Shown here: in pieces, positions 29,472-36,366 of the stretch
How the letters are laid out: every line of letters starts with the position of its first letter
Position numbering within the stretch: the stretch's first letter is position 1
From: Pseudomonadota bacterium
GTDB taxonomy: Bacteria > Pseudomonadota > Gammaproteobacteria > Steroidobacterales > Steroidobacteraceae
NCBI GenBank assembly: GCA_025357635.1
Contig: JANXOV010000148.1
Coordinates: forward strand, 1-49,856
Direction: 5' to 3'
DNA: 49,856 bases
Translations under genes and position numbers: made by a program
Notes under the pieces: model-generated
Database searches by the model: none
The model's input: only the letters and a program-made list of their open reading frames with translations
Told to the model about the DNA's origin: nothing

Positions 29472-29898
29472 GGCAGTCTCCTGATGGCTAACGTGGTACC
29501 GAAAGAAGAGCCTTTATGCGCGAGCCGCGCCAAGGCCAACATCCGTTTTTGGCGATTATCGCCGTAGGGAAACACCTACGAACTAGCCGCGCTTTTAGGT
29601 CGTTCAATGGGGCAGCATCCGAACACGGCAACGTTTTGCGAGTGTAGTGTTGGACATCTCCATCGTTTCGTTAAGGCTACTGGCCTGATCTCAAATGATG
29701 ACCGTGGCCCCTCGACATTTCCTACAAGAGTTGCCACCGACCGCCGACAGTCCCTCGACCTCCGTCGCGCCACACTGTTCCCCGTAAACGCTCGGGCGTG
29801 TTCTTAAGCCGTCAGGTCCATAGTGACCTGGCAACGCCGAAAGCACCTCGAATGCGGTTTTGATCGAAGTTGAATCGCCAGCGTATGGGAGTGCCGGT
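29472..29898. other. Gene-poor stretch with a palindrome
   Basis: Some 427 bp hold no gene I can support. The only clear structure is the palindrome at 29563-29580. The short frames found here have no ribosome site and no family likeness. Confidence 0.5.
29563..29580. promoter_or_regulatory. Palindrome CGTAGG-N6-CCTACG, copy 1
   Basis: Two perfect 6-base arms flank a 6-base spacer (GAAACA). A second copy with 7-base arms and the same spacer length lies at 32649-32668. The geometry fits a dimeric regulator's operator. It lies between the 25-residue peptide gene and the small membrane protein gene at 29899. Confidence 0.5.
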
Positions 29899-30096
29899 AT
29901 GAACCGCAGAATCATGGGAATGCTTGTCGTGGCCGCGGCGGGCCTTGCGGCATCGATCTATCGCAACCGCCGCGCGCGGCGCGTTGCGCTCGCGCCGCTG
30001 GAGAGCGCAGTGGAACGCAGCCGCTGGGAGGGCGAAGGCGGCACCGTGTCGCCGCGCCCCGTTGACACCCCGGCGAATGCAACGGCCGCTGGGTAA
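29899..30096 (+). CDS. Small membrane protein, hypothetical
   Basis: From ATG 29899 the frame encodes 65 residues: MNRRIMGMLVVAAAGLAAS forms one N-terminal helix, followed by an arginine-rich segment (YRNRRARR) and a polar C-terminal tail. I prefer this ATG to the one at 29860 because it places the helix at the N-terminus. Only a weak ribosome site (GGGAG) precedes it. I recognise no family. Positive charges after the helix favour a cytoplasmic tail. Confidence 0.5.
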   Translation: MNRRIMGMLVVAAAGLAASIYRNRRARRVALAPLESAVERSRWEGEGGTVSPRPVDTPANATAAG

Positions 30097-30149
30097 GTGC
30101 CGTCTTGTTTCGCAGCATCGTTCCCCAACGGGCATGTGGAGATGTGACA

Positions 30150-30466
30150 ATGTTTATCCTGAGTGATTTCCTGGAACCCAGCGGCTTTCGGCAGCTGCAG
30201 TCCTTGTGCAAAAGCAGCCAGGCGGATAGGGCGCTGTTCTATACCGCTGAGCAGCCGCCCCCGCAGCAACCCCCGCCGGCAGACCCGATCCCTTCGCCGA
30301 TCCAGGCCTGAGCGAGCCGTGGCAGCGCCTGCTGGACTTTGTGTGCACACCGCTCGGCGGATTTGCAGCAGATCAGGTCGCCGCGCAACAGGTCTTGACG
30401 CTGGACAATCAATTCTGGCTTTTGCAGACACTGTCGACACGAGCGACCGCACTCAATGTCGAATGA
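30150..30466 (+). pseudogene. Small protein gene, probably frameshifted
   Basis: ATG 30150, with GGAGAT upstream, opens 53 codons beginning MFILSDFLEPSGFRQLQSL and running into a proline-rich stretch, then stops at 30309-30311. In the next frame the sequence continues like a protein: DPFADPGLSEPWQRLLDF, GFAADQVAAQQVL and LDNQFWLLQTL, ending with TGA at 30464. A single missing base around 30285-30290 would join the two parts into about 105 residues. I do not recognise the family, so the join rests on protein-like composition alone. Confidence 0.45.
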
Positions 30467-30735
30467 CGTCTTGTCGGATGGCAAACTAGGAGGTCTCCAT
30501 GGCAATCAGCGCACGTTTGCAACGACTTCAGGCACGCTATCGGATTGCATTGAGCGCCGCGGTGGTTGCCAAAGCACAGTACCTTTTCTGCCTGATTGCC
30601 TTGCTCCTTCATCGCGCCAGCAACCGCCGCCAGAACATCATCGAGTCCGTTGACACCGATCAGGACCTTGTCGACTTTCCCTCTGTTCCGAACGCCAGCT
30701 TTGGCGTTCCATTCGATTGAGTGGGTGTCTGACAT
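30409..30735 (-). pseudogene. Possible truncated small gene on the minus strand
   Basis: From ATG 30735 the first 55 or so residues look like a real small protein (NRGKVDKVLIGVNGLDDVLA, then AGAMKEQGNQAEKVL). Beyond about position 30580 the reading becomes low-quality and cysteine-rich and runs antisense to the gene starting at 30499. I infer a truncated gene whose true 3' end has been lost. I recognise no family. Confidence 0.3.
30499..30720 (+). pseudogene. Small gene with strong ribosome site, probably truncated
   Basis: An excellent AGGAGG lies six bases before ATG 30499. The first 29 residues (MAISARLQRLQARYRIALSA and AVVAKAQYL) are a plausible amphipathic helix of a small protein. After about position 30585 the frame is the antisense of the opposing gene starting at 30735. 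Two 5' gene pieces thus meet tail to tail at about 30570-30590, which suggests a deletion that removed both 3' ends. Confidence 0.4.
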
Positions 30736-30755
30736 GCTCTTGTCACCCCTAGACC

Positions 30756-30878
30756 TTAACACTGCAGTGTCAACCGCGCGATGGACACGGCGGCGGCGTG
30801 CAGGATGGCACCAATGCCAGCGGCGGCGCAGCCCGTCGCCACCCAGGCTACCAGACATAGACTGACTATGAATCTCAT
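30756..30878 (-). CDS. Possible 40-residue lipoprotein
   Basis: A frame from ATG 30878 encodes 40 residues starting MRFIVSLCLVAWVATGC, which looks like a short lipoprotein signal sequence followed by an alanine-rich hydrophobic tail. No clear ribosome site precedes it and no family is recognised. It could be a small entericidin-like lipoprotein or chance. Confidence 0.35.
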   Translation of the reverse strand: MRFIVSLCLVAWVATGCAAAGIGAILHAAAVSIARLTLQC

Positions 30879-30945
30879 ATGCGCATCTTGAATTCGCCGC
30901 TCGCAAGCCGATAGTCGATGACGTCCGTGAGTGAGCGTCGAGCGT

Positions 30946-30956
30946 CGTCCTACACG
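30946..30956 (+). repeat. CGTCCTACACG element, copy 2
   Basis: Exact copy of the 11-mer at 28596. It lies about 150 bp upstream of the hydrophilic small protein gene at 31109. Confidence 0.4.
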
Positions 30957-31108
30957 GGCTGTCACAACCTCGGTTCAGCGTTACGCTCTGCCTGATGACG
31001 TCAGATAGAGCCGACAGCTGCTGCGGGTGAGCGAGAACTGACCAAGACCGCGTTACCGCGTAGGGTGTCGGTCACGAAGATCACAACGTCCTGGTCAGGA
31101 GACCCATC

Positions 31109-31351
31109 ATGAGCAAGAAAAACACACAAGTTCAGTCGGATCAGGCACTCGCGGCCGATCAATCCGAGGTTCAGGGCGAAGGCGACTATCGCGCCGCGCG
31201 GCGCTACCGCGAGAAGGCAGAGGCGTTTGCCGCCAGCGGTGACGTTGAAAGTGCAGTTGTCGAGGCGAAGCCTCGCACGCCCCAGGAGCGCACAGACATG
31301 GACGCTGCTGAGCAAGAAGGACTGAGCCATTCCAAGGCGAAAGGACAGTAG
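31109..31351 (+). CDS. Small hydrophilic conserved protein
   Basis: This 80-residue, highly charged protein starts at ATG 31109, 7 bases after AGGAG. It contains EGDYRAARRYREKAEAFAAS, an acidic-basic middle and ends EQEGLSHSKAKGQ. I recall similar unnamed proteins from proteobacterial stress clusters; they have the same EGDY..ARRY and EAEQ..LSHSK patterns. There is no membrane segment and no cysteine. The sequence is probably largely disordered or helical. It is isolated by over 100 bp on the upstream side. Confidence 0.75.
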   Translation: MSKKNTQVQSDQALAADQSEVQGEGDYRAARRYREKAEAFAASGDVESAVVEAKPRTPQERTDMDAAEQEGLSHSKAKGQ

Positions 31352-31393
31352 GCCTGATCTGCAAGCATTATTTCGGCACGGTGCGCGGCCGAA

Positions 31394-31912
31394 TCAGCTT
31401 GCGACTACCAACATAATCAATGGCCGCCGCACTGACGCCGGCGTCCAAGCGGCAATGGAGGCCTGCCACGCCGGACATGTTCCTCCATTCTGCCTGTGGG
31501 TCGTCAAAACGCCTTTTTTAATCCTTGTGAAGCGCAATGCTGAATCAAGTTCAGCGCCGCGCCGTCTCAAGACGGTCACATCAAAGCGGTTCGATTCTTG
31601 AGGTCCAGGACGCGGTTGAATCGACGCAGGTAATTGTTGAATGCGCCGGGACTGCACTCCTTCAATGCCTGGTGGAGTTGCGTCTCTTTGATGCTGAGCG
31701 GAAGGCGAAGAAAGCCAATGAGCTTCAATTCGTCCGGCCTGTGAAGCCTTGATCACGAATGCCTTGTCCTTTTCCTGGGCCAGGGTGGGTGCATTGCTGC
31801 CAGATTCAGTCGCGGCCAACCCATCCGGCGGTGATCGCCCGGCGCCAGCACCCTGAAACGGCAATGCCGACACCAGCATCGCGCCGATCATCAATTCCGC
31901 TCCGACGTTCAT
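31394..31912 (-). pseudogene. Secreted DUF4142-like protein, broken
   Basis: ATG 31912 is preceded by a very strong GGAGGGAGG site and a signal sequence (MNVGAELMIGAMLVSALPFQ). Then comes LAQEKDKAFVIKASQAGRIE, which resembles the start of a DUF4142 domain. After this point the frame loses likeness to the family. In the neighbouring frame a better protein sequence appears (LKLIGFLRLPLSIKETQLHQ, then YLRRFNRVLDLKNRTALM, ending in a TGA). I infer a frameshift or a junction with foreign sequence near 31710-31730. The DUF4142 assignment rests on a short match and is tentative. Confidence 0.45.
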
Positions 31913-31943
31913 ATCGCCTCCCTCCGCTGACCGCAATTACCGA

Positions 31944-32562
31944 TCATATGTAGACCAATGAGTGCCCGCGGACCGAAGCACGCGCCGATGCGAAATTCGC
32001 GGCACCGATGCGTTGCATCAGCGTCTCGGCAATCGCCGTGCCATTGAGTGCGCGACGATAGCGCTCGCCATCGATAAACAACGTGGGCACGGTCTCCGCG
32101 TGACTACTCAAGGCGCCCGCAACGTCTTTTTTGATCTTCTCCGCATGGCGGTGCGCACTCAGGTCAGCACCAAACCGCTCCATATCCATCCCTAGTCGGC
32201 GCGCCATCTTTCGGATGAACTCCGGACTCAATGCAGCCTGATGCTCAAACATCGCATCATGCAGGTCTCAGAACAGCCCCTGAGCGGCGGCAGCCTCTGC
32301 GGCTTCGGCGGCCAACACCGCCTGCGCATGCTTGTGTATCAATGGCAAATGACGGAATACGTACTGCCAGCTTAGTCGGAAGTCGCTGGGAATCTTTTTG
32401 AGTTCCCGATACAGCGCAGCGCAATCCGGCGACAGGAAATCTCCGTATCCGACGACGGTAATCAGCGCGTTTGGCTACGCCGCGGGCATGGTCCTGCGGC
32501 GTGACTGCGCAGGGCAGGGGCTGGGCCAGTGAGCTAACGGATTCGGCACGTTGTGCAATCAT
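31944..32562 (-). pseudogene. DsbA-family thioredoxin-fold protein, multiply disrupted
   Basis: The gene starts at ATG 32562 with GGAG upstream. The first 35 codons end in TPQDHARGVAKR. A frameshift near 32465 then moves the reading to LITVVGYGDFLSPDCAALY and on to HKHAQAVLAAEAAEAAAAQG. A TGA at 32268-32270 replaces the tryptophan of the usual GxFWxMHD block. The rest (DLHDAMFEHQAALSPEF, then VPTLFIDGERY) is intact to 31944. The active-site CxxC reads SPDC, with the first cysteine lost. Related proteins are the DsbA-like oxidoreductases often fused or linked to NhaA antiporters. Three independent lesions mean this is a true pseudogene. Confidence 0.85.
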
Positions 32563-32648
32563 GGTGTGTCTCCTGCGACAAGCGCTTGGGTGACATTGAC
32601 ACTGCGGTATGCCAACTCCGTCCACCATAGGCAGCATCGCCCGCATTC

Positions 32649-32668
32649 GCGTAGGCCGCTGCCTACGC
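32649..32668. promoter_or_regulatory. Palindrome GCGTAGG-N6-CCTACGC, copy 2
   Basis: Perfect 7-base arms with a 6-base spacer (CCGCTG) sit in the divergent region between the DsbA-like pseudogene and the lipoprotein gene. A related half site TCCTACACG follows at 32705-32713. The match in arm sequence and spacing to the palindrome at 29563 suggests a shared regulator. Confidence 0.55.
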
Positions 32669-32790
32669 TTGCAGTCAAGCCGCAATGCTGTGCTGTCGGC
32701 CGACTCCTACACGAGTGACTCGTCAGCGCCTCTGCAACCAGGTGCTTTTTCTTCGTATCCTCCACTGTCATTCTAAAGGAGCGATTGATA

Positions 32791-33180
32791 ATGAAACTGA
32801 CCACTTTGACGCTGTTGGGCATTGCAACGCTGGGCGTGCTCGCAGGTTGCAACAAACCGGAATCCCCGGCGACAACCGCCAACGACGTGGCCGCTGCACG
32901 TGAGGACTCTGCGAAGGACAACGCCGATGCGCGGAAAAATGCCTCAAAAGACGTAGCCCAGGCTGAAAGCGGCATGCAGGACAAGGCTGCTGACGTCAAC
33001 AAGGCAGAATCGAAGGGCAACTACGAGGTCGCGGAAACCCAGGCGAGAGGCAATCACAAAGTCGCACTCGAGAAATGCGAAGCGCTTGGCGGAGATCAGC
33101 AAAAGGCCTGCAAAGCACAAGCGGATGCCGACTTCGAACAAGCCAAGGCCAACGCGAAGTCTTCCTATTCGCATCACTAG
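32791..33180 (+). CDS. Small alanine-rich lipoprotein
   Basis: From ATG 32791 the gene encodes 129 residues with a clear lipoprotein signal (MKLTTLTLLGIATLGVLAGC; canonical LAGC lipobox). The mature part is a long, charged, alanine-rich helix with repeated AxxxxA spacing, and contains two cysteines (EKCEALGGDQQKACKAQ) that may form a disulfide. AAGGAG lies 9 bases before this ATG; a TTG at 32785 is a poorer start. Its position near the CsbD and BON genes suggests an envelope-stress protein. Function unknown. Confidence 0.78.
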   Translation: MKLTTLTLLGIATLGVLAGCNKPESPATTANDVAAAREDSAKDNADARKNASKDVAQAESGMQDKAADVNKAESKGNYEVAETQARGNHKVALEKCEALGGDQQKACKAQADADFEQAKANAKSSYSHH

Positions 33181-33217
33181 CGATTGAAGGCGCCCGCCTG
33201 GGCGTCAGTAACAGGCA

Positions 33218-33245
33218 GTGCGCCGCCTCGATCTGGGCGGCGCAC
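33218..33245 (+). terminator. Hairpin after the lipoprotein gene
   Basis: GTGCGCCGCC at 33218-33227 pairs perfectly with GGCGGCGCAC at 33236-33245 around an 8-base loop, 38 bp after the lipoprotein stop. There is no T-run, so termination is likely but not certain. Confidence 0.5.
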
Positions 33246-33315
33246 GCGCGTTCAGACCCGAATCTCCCGACCAGCAATTTTGCGTCGGTGTCTTAAGGAT
33301 CCGCGCCTGGTCTAA

Positions 33316-33699
33316 CTACGCCTCGAGGTTCTGGCGAGGCGTGAGCCATGCAAGCACTCCGGCTACGGCGAACAACGCAAAAACGTCGCCGCAGATATGA
33401 CCCTTATGATCGCCGCTGAACGATTGCACGGCCATCACTCCACCGTGCGCGACGCTGGACCAGACGGTGAACCAGATGAGACTCCGATGTGCGCGGGGAT
33501 TTCGCGAGGCCACGATGAGGAAGATCCCCAGCGTAGCGTAGATCGCGATGATCATCTCGAGGTAGTACGAACGCCCCTCGGTGTGCCATGACCATCCGGA
33601 TGGCCAGAGAATGGTGAGAGGCCACAGAGCGAACGTGAAAGTCAGTCCCACCGCCACCAAGGCAACTCGCAGATATTTGATCTGATTGGCTTCAGTCAT
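33316..33699 (-). CDS. Small membrane protein (DUF6632-like)
   Basis: This 127-residue protein has four hydrophobic helices (about residues 9-30, 46-64, 75-92 and 104-120) and the blocks PLTILWPSGWSWH, ATLGIFLIVASRNPRAHRSL and SVAHGGVMAVQSF. These resemble the DUF6632 family of small membrane proteins of unknown function, an assignment made from memory of the pattern. It is divergent from the broken AraC gene; many of these small proteins sit beside such regulators. Confidence 0.65.
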   Translation of the reverse strand: MTEANQIKYLRVALVAVGLTFTFALWPLTILWPSGWSWHTEGRSYYLEMIIAIYATLGIFLIVASRNPRAHRSLIWFTVWSSVAHGGVMAVQSFSGDHKGHICGDVFALFAVAGVLAWLTPRQNLEA

Positions 33700-33761
33700 T
33701 TAACTCCCCCCTGAATTGTTGGGTTACATACAGATTTCCATGCAATGCGAAGGCGCGATAC

Positions 33762-34614
33762 ATGACTCAACGTCCATTTGTTTTGGCGAAACGCTGCATC
33801 GACAGGAGTTTGGTCGTGGATGTCCTGTCTGAAGTCCTGCGCGTCATCCAGCTGACGGGGGCGGTCTATCTCGATGGCCGGTTTTCTGCGCCGTGGTGTC
33901 TTCTCAGCAGCCCGGACGAGGCGTTCTGTGCTGCCTATCTGCCGCCATCGGATCGGGTCGTGTCGTTTCACTTCATCACGTCGGGCGAATGCAAGGCAAT
34001 GCTCGCCGACGATTCAGCAAGCGCAGTCACGCTGCGAGCCCGCGGGACCGTTGCTGGCTGACCAGTTCCGGGTCGCGCCCGGAGGCGGCGGTGAGCCGGC
34101 GCAAATCGTCTGCGGATTCTTGTAGGTACAGGAGACCTTGAAGAATCCACTGCTCGCCGCACTGCCGAGGCTGTTCAAAGTTGAAATGCGCGGTTCATCC
34201 GCTGCCTGGATTGAATCCTCGTTGCGCTTTGCTGCGCAAGAGGCTGCCGCCTCCCGGCCGGGCACGGCCACAGTACTGTCAAAGCTGTCAGAATTGTCGT
34301 TTGTCGAAGCGATCCGCCGTTACGTTGATTCGGTACCCGATGATCGCAAAGGGTGGCTGGGCGGGCTGCGAGACCGCTTTGTCGCTCGAGTGCGGGAACT
34401 CATGCATGCACGGCCCGGTCATCCCTGGACCGTCGAAGAGCTTGCCGCACAGCAATTGCGGTCAGGCACGCAGCAAATTGCAACTGTTGCGGAGCAGGTT
34501 GGCTATGATTCCGAAGCGGTGTTCAGCCGGGCATTCAAACGTGAATTCGGTCAACCGCCGGCAACTTGGAGACGAAACGGCGGTCACGCAAAAGTGACTG
34601 GTTCGTTCCAATAG
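33762..34614 (+). pseudogene. AraC-family regulator with cupin domain, multiply disrupted
   Basis: The first frame (33762-34061) encodes the start of an AraC-type cupin domain (DVLSEVLRVIQLTGAVYLDG, FSAPWCLL, VVSFHFIT). A shift near 34040-34055 moves the reading to ADQFRVAPGGGGEPAQIVCG, then TAG at 34123-34125 interrupts it. The frame continues from NPLLAALPRLFKV to the end. The DNA-binding domain itself has an in-frame gap: HPWTVEELA runs straight into AQQLRSGTQQIATVAEQVGY, so about 35-40 residues with the first helix-turn-helix are missing. The second helix-turn-helix (VGYDSEAVFSRAFKREFGQPP) is intact. A shorter product from 34138 could be made but would lack one DNA-reading helix. Confidence 0.82.
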
Positions 34615-34787
34615 ACAATGGTGGCTTCCGGCACCTTCATCCAGCGCGTTCATCGACTCAGAGCAAAGCTCGCGCCCGGCGGCCGGTGCGCTCGGATCGG
34701 TGCCGTGAGCCGGGTGCAGGTGGATGATCGGTCCTTGATGGTCTGCCGATCGCCGCCATCGTCTGCTTTGTTTGGCCCGAGCGCTTG

Positions 34788-34910
34788 ATGTGGTGGTTCT
34801 CACCGCGCATACCGCCAGATTTCGAGTATTTGCTGACGGCAGGATTTTGGTATTTATTAGGCTACGCGTGCTTGCTCATCGGCGGCGGCCTGCTGTTGCT
34901 GTTCGCATGA
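34788..34910 (+). CDS. Possible 40-residue membrane protein or gene remnant
   Basis: ATG 34788 opens 40 codons: a polar start (MWWFSPRIPPDFEYL) and a hydrophobic segment (AGFWYLLGYACLLIGGGLLL). The frame is also open and hydrophobic upstream (GLPIAAIVCFVWPERL) back to a stop near 34729, but without a start codon. It may therefore be the end of a two-helix protein whose beginning was lost. No ribosome site is evident. The flanking 34615-34787 and 34911-35136 hold nothing I can name. Confidence 0.35.
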   Translation: MWWFSPRIPPDFEYLLTAGFWYLLGYACLLIGGGLLLLFA

Positions 34911-35136
34911 CGAAACTTCCGAATGCGTCGCAGCCAGGCGACGTCTGGGAACCGCCGCGGACCCGCGCTACGATCGGTCAAGATCGCGGCTTGCCTATAG
35001 ATAAGCGATCCTGTCGCCCGGTCCGCCCTTGTGTCGGCGGATCAGGGCGGCTCGCTCAATGCCGCCGTCATTTCACTGGGCACAGCCTCGGCGGCGAATA
35101 CCTTAATTCACCACGCTGCGCAGATCCTGGCAGGGG

Positions 35137-35514
35137 TCAACCGATTCGATGCAAGGCGCAGAGCTTGTTGCCATCGGGATCGCGCAGATAGGCGAGATAC
35201 ATTTTTCCAACGGTACCCTCGCGCACTCCCGGGGGATCTTCGCAGGCTGTTCCGCCGTTGGCGAGCCCGGCTGCGTGCCATGCATCAGCCTGTGCTGAGG
35301 AACTGCAGGCAAAACCAATGGTCCCGCCATTGGCAGTGGTTGCGGGTTTGCCATCGATCGGAACCGATACGGAAAAAACGCCGCTCGGACTTCGGTAGAA
35401 GATGCGATGGCGATCCACAAAGCCCGGCGGCACCCCGAGTGTGCCGAGCACCTTGTCATAGAACGCTTTGGCCTTTTCCAGATTGTTCGTTCCGATCATC
35501 ACGTGTGAAAACAT
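35137..35514 (-). CDS. VOC-family (glyoxalase-like) protein
   Basis: This 125-residue protein is a single vicinal-oxygen-chelate domain: MFSHVMIGTNNLEKAKAFYD at the start with the first metal-type histidine, GFVDRHRIFYRSP in the middle, and YLAYLRDPDGNKLCALHR at the end. I start at ATG 35514, which leaves the beta-strand at its usual place. Members include fosfomycin-resistance and glyoxalase-like enzymes; the substrate cannot be inferred. It is downstream of the outer-membrane protein gene on the same strand but separated by 117 bp. Confidence 0.85.
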   Translation of the reverse strand: MFSHVMIGTNNLEKAKAFYDKVLGTLGVPPGFVDRHRIFYRSPSGVFSVSVPIDGKPATTANGGTIGFACSSSAQADAWHAAGLANGGTACEDPPGVREGTVGKMYLAYLRDPDGNKLCALHRIG

Positions 35515-35631
35515 GCGGACACTTCTCCAGGGTCTGAGCGTGAAGCGTGATTCAGTTGATTGCGCAGTGTACGACATGACAGGTCGTGCCGCTGCGGGGG
35601 ATCAAGGCCGCTCCGAGTTTCTGCCGCCCGT

Positions 35632-36189
35632 CTAAAACCGCCACGCCACGCCGACCGATGCCATTTCGAGGTTGTAGTCGTACCCTTGGTTGTTGCCGGT
35701 GACCAGGCGTGTGTACTCGACATTGAGCGACGCGCCGCGAGGCAGGCCGAACTCCATTCCGACACCATAGGAAAAGCCGCTTTCACGTGCATCCTCTTGA
35801 CCAAAATCGCGCTTCAGCTTCACGCCCGCGACTCCGCCGAGCCCGTAGATCGAGAATACCGGCGTCAAAGGCACGATGCCTTTGATGTAGCCGGCATACA
35901 AGGAGCGCACATCGACTCCGTACGAATTCACATCGGTGCGCCCCAAACCGCCACCGACCCGGCCTTCAATGGCAATGTTGGGACTCAGGCGCGCCCCTAG
36001 AATGACTGTGGCGGCAGTTGGCGTGATGGTTTCGAGGCTCTCCTCGTTGTATCGCAGCTGCCCCAGATTCAGGCCTACATAGGGGCCCGCATCGTATTCA
36101 TCGTGACGGTAGTCACCCCCGCTGGCCAGGCAAAGGGCAGGCAAGGAAAGGGCCACGGCGCTCAGCAATCGCGGGAACAACTTCTTCAT
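35632..36189 (-). CDS. Outer-membrane beta-barrel protein
   Basis: This 185-residue protein has a signal peptide (MKKLFPRLLSAVALSLPALC, cut near CLA-SG) followed by alternating hydrophobic strands typical of an eight-stranded barrel (GPYVGLNLGQLRY, VILGARLSPNIAIEGRVGGG, FSIYGLGGVAGVKLK, GASLNVEYTRL). It ends ASVGVAWRF with the terminal phenylalanine recognised for outer-membrane insertion. It resembles the OmpA/porin-like OMP_b-brl family. The 36190-36366 region upstream presumably holds its promoter. Confidence 0.85.
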   Translation of the reverse strand: MKKLFPRLLSAVALSLPALCLASGGDYRHDEYDAGPYVGLNLGQLRYNEESLETITPTAATVILGARLSPNIAIEGRVGGGLGRTDVNSYGVDVRSLYAGYIKGIVPLTPVFSIYGLGGVAGVKLKRDFGQEDARESGFSYGVGMEFGLPRGASLNVEYTRLVTGNNQGYDYNLEMASVGVAWRF

Positions 36190-36366
36190 ATACTTCTCGC
36201 TCCTCGTTACACGATGAAGACGAGTATGCGATTGATACGATGAACAGCGACTGAACGCAGCCGCTCAGCTGTGGTTCAGCGAAGGCACGCATAAAGGCAA
36301 ACAATGAATGCGGCTTAATCACCCTCATGACCGGTGATCCTTGTGGCTTTCATTGCGGTACAGGCG

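Noticed and set aside
29607-29807. A 66-codon plus-strand frame
   Set aside because: No ribosome site, no domain, and irregular composition.
32692-32710. GTCGGCCGAC palindrome
   Set aside because: A short GC-rich palindrome of this kind is expected by chance in this DNA and does not recur near other genes I checked.
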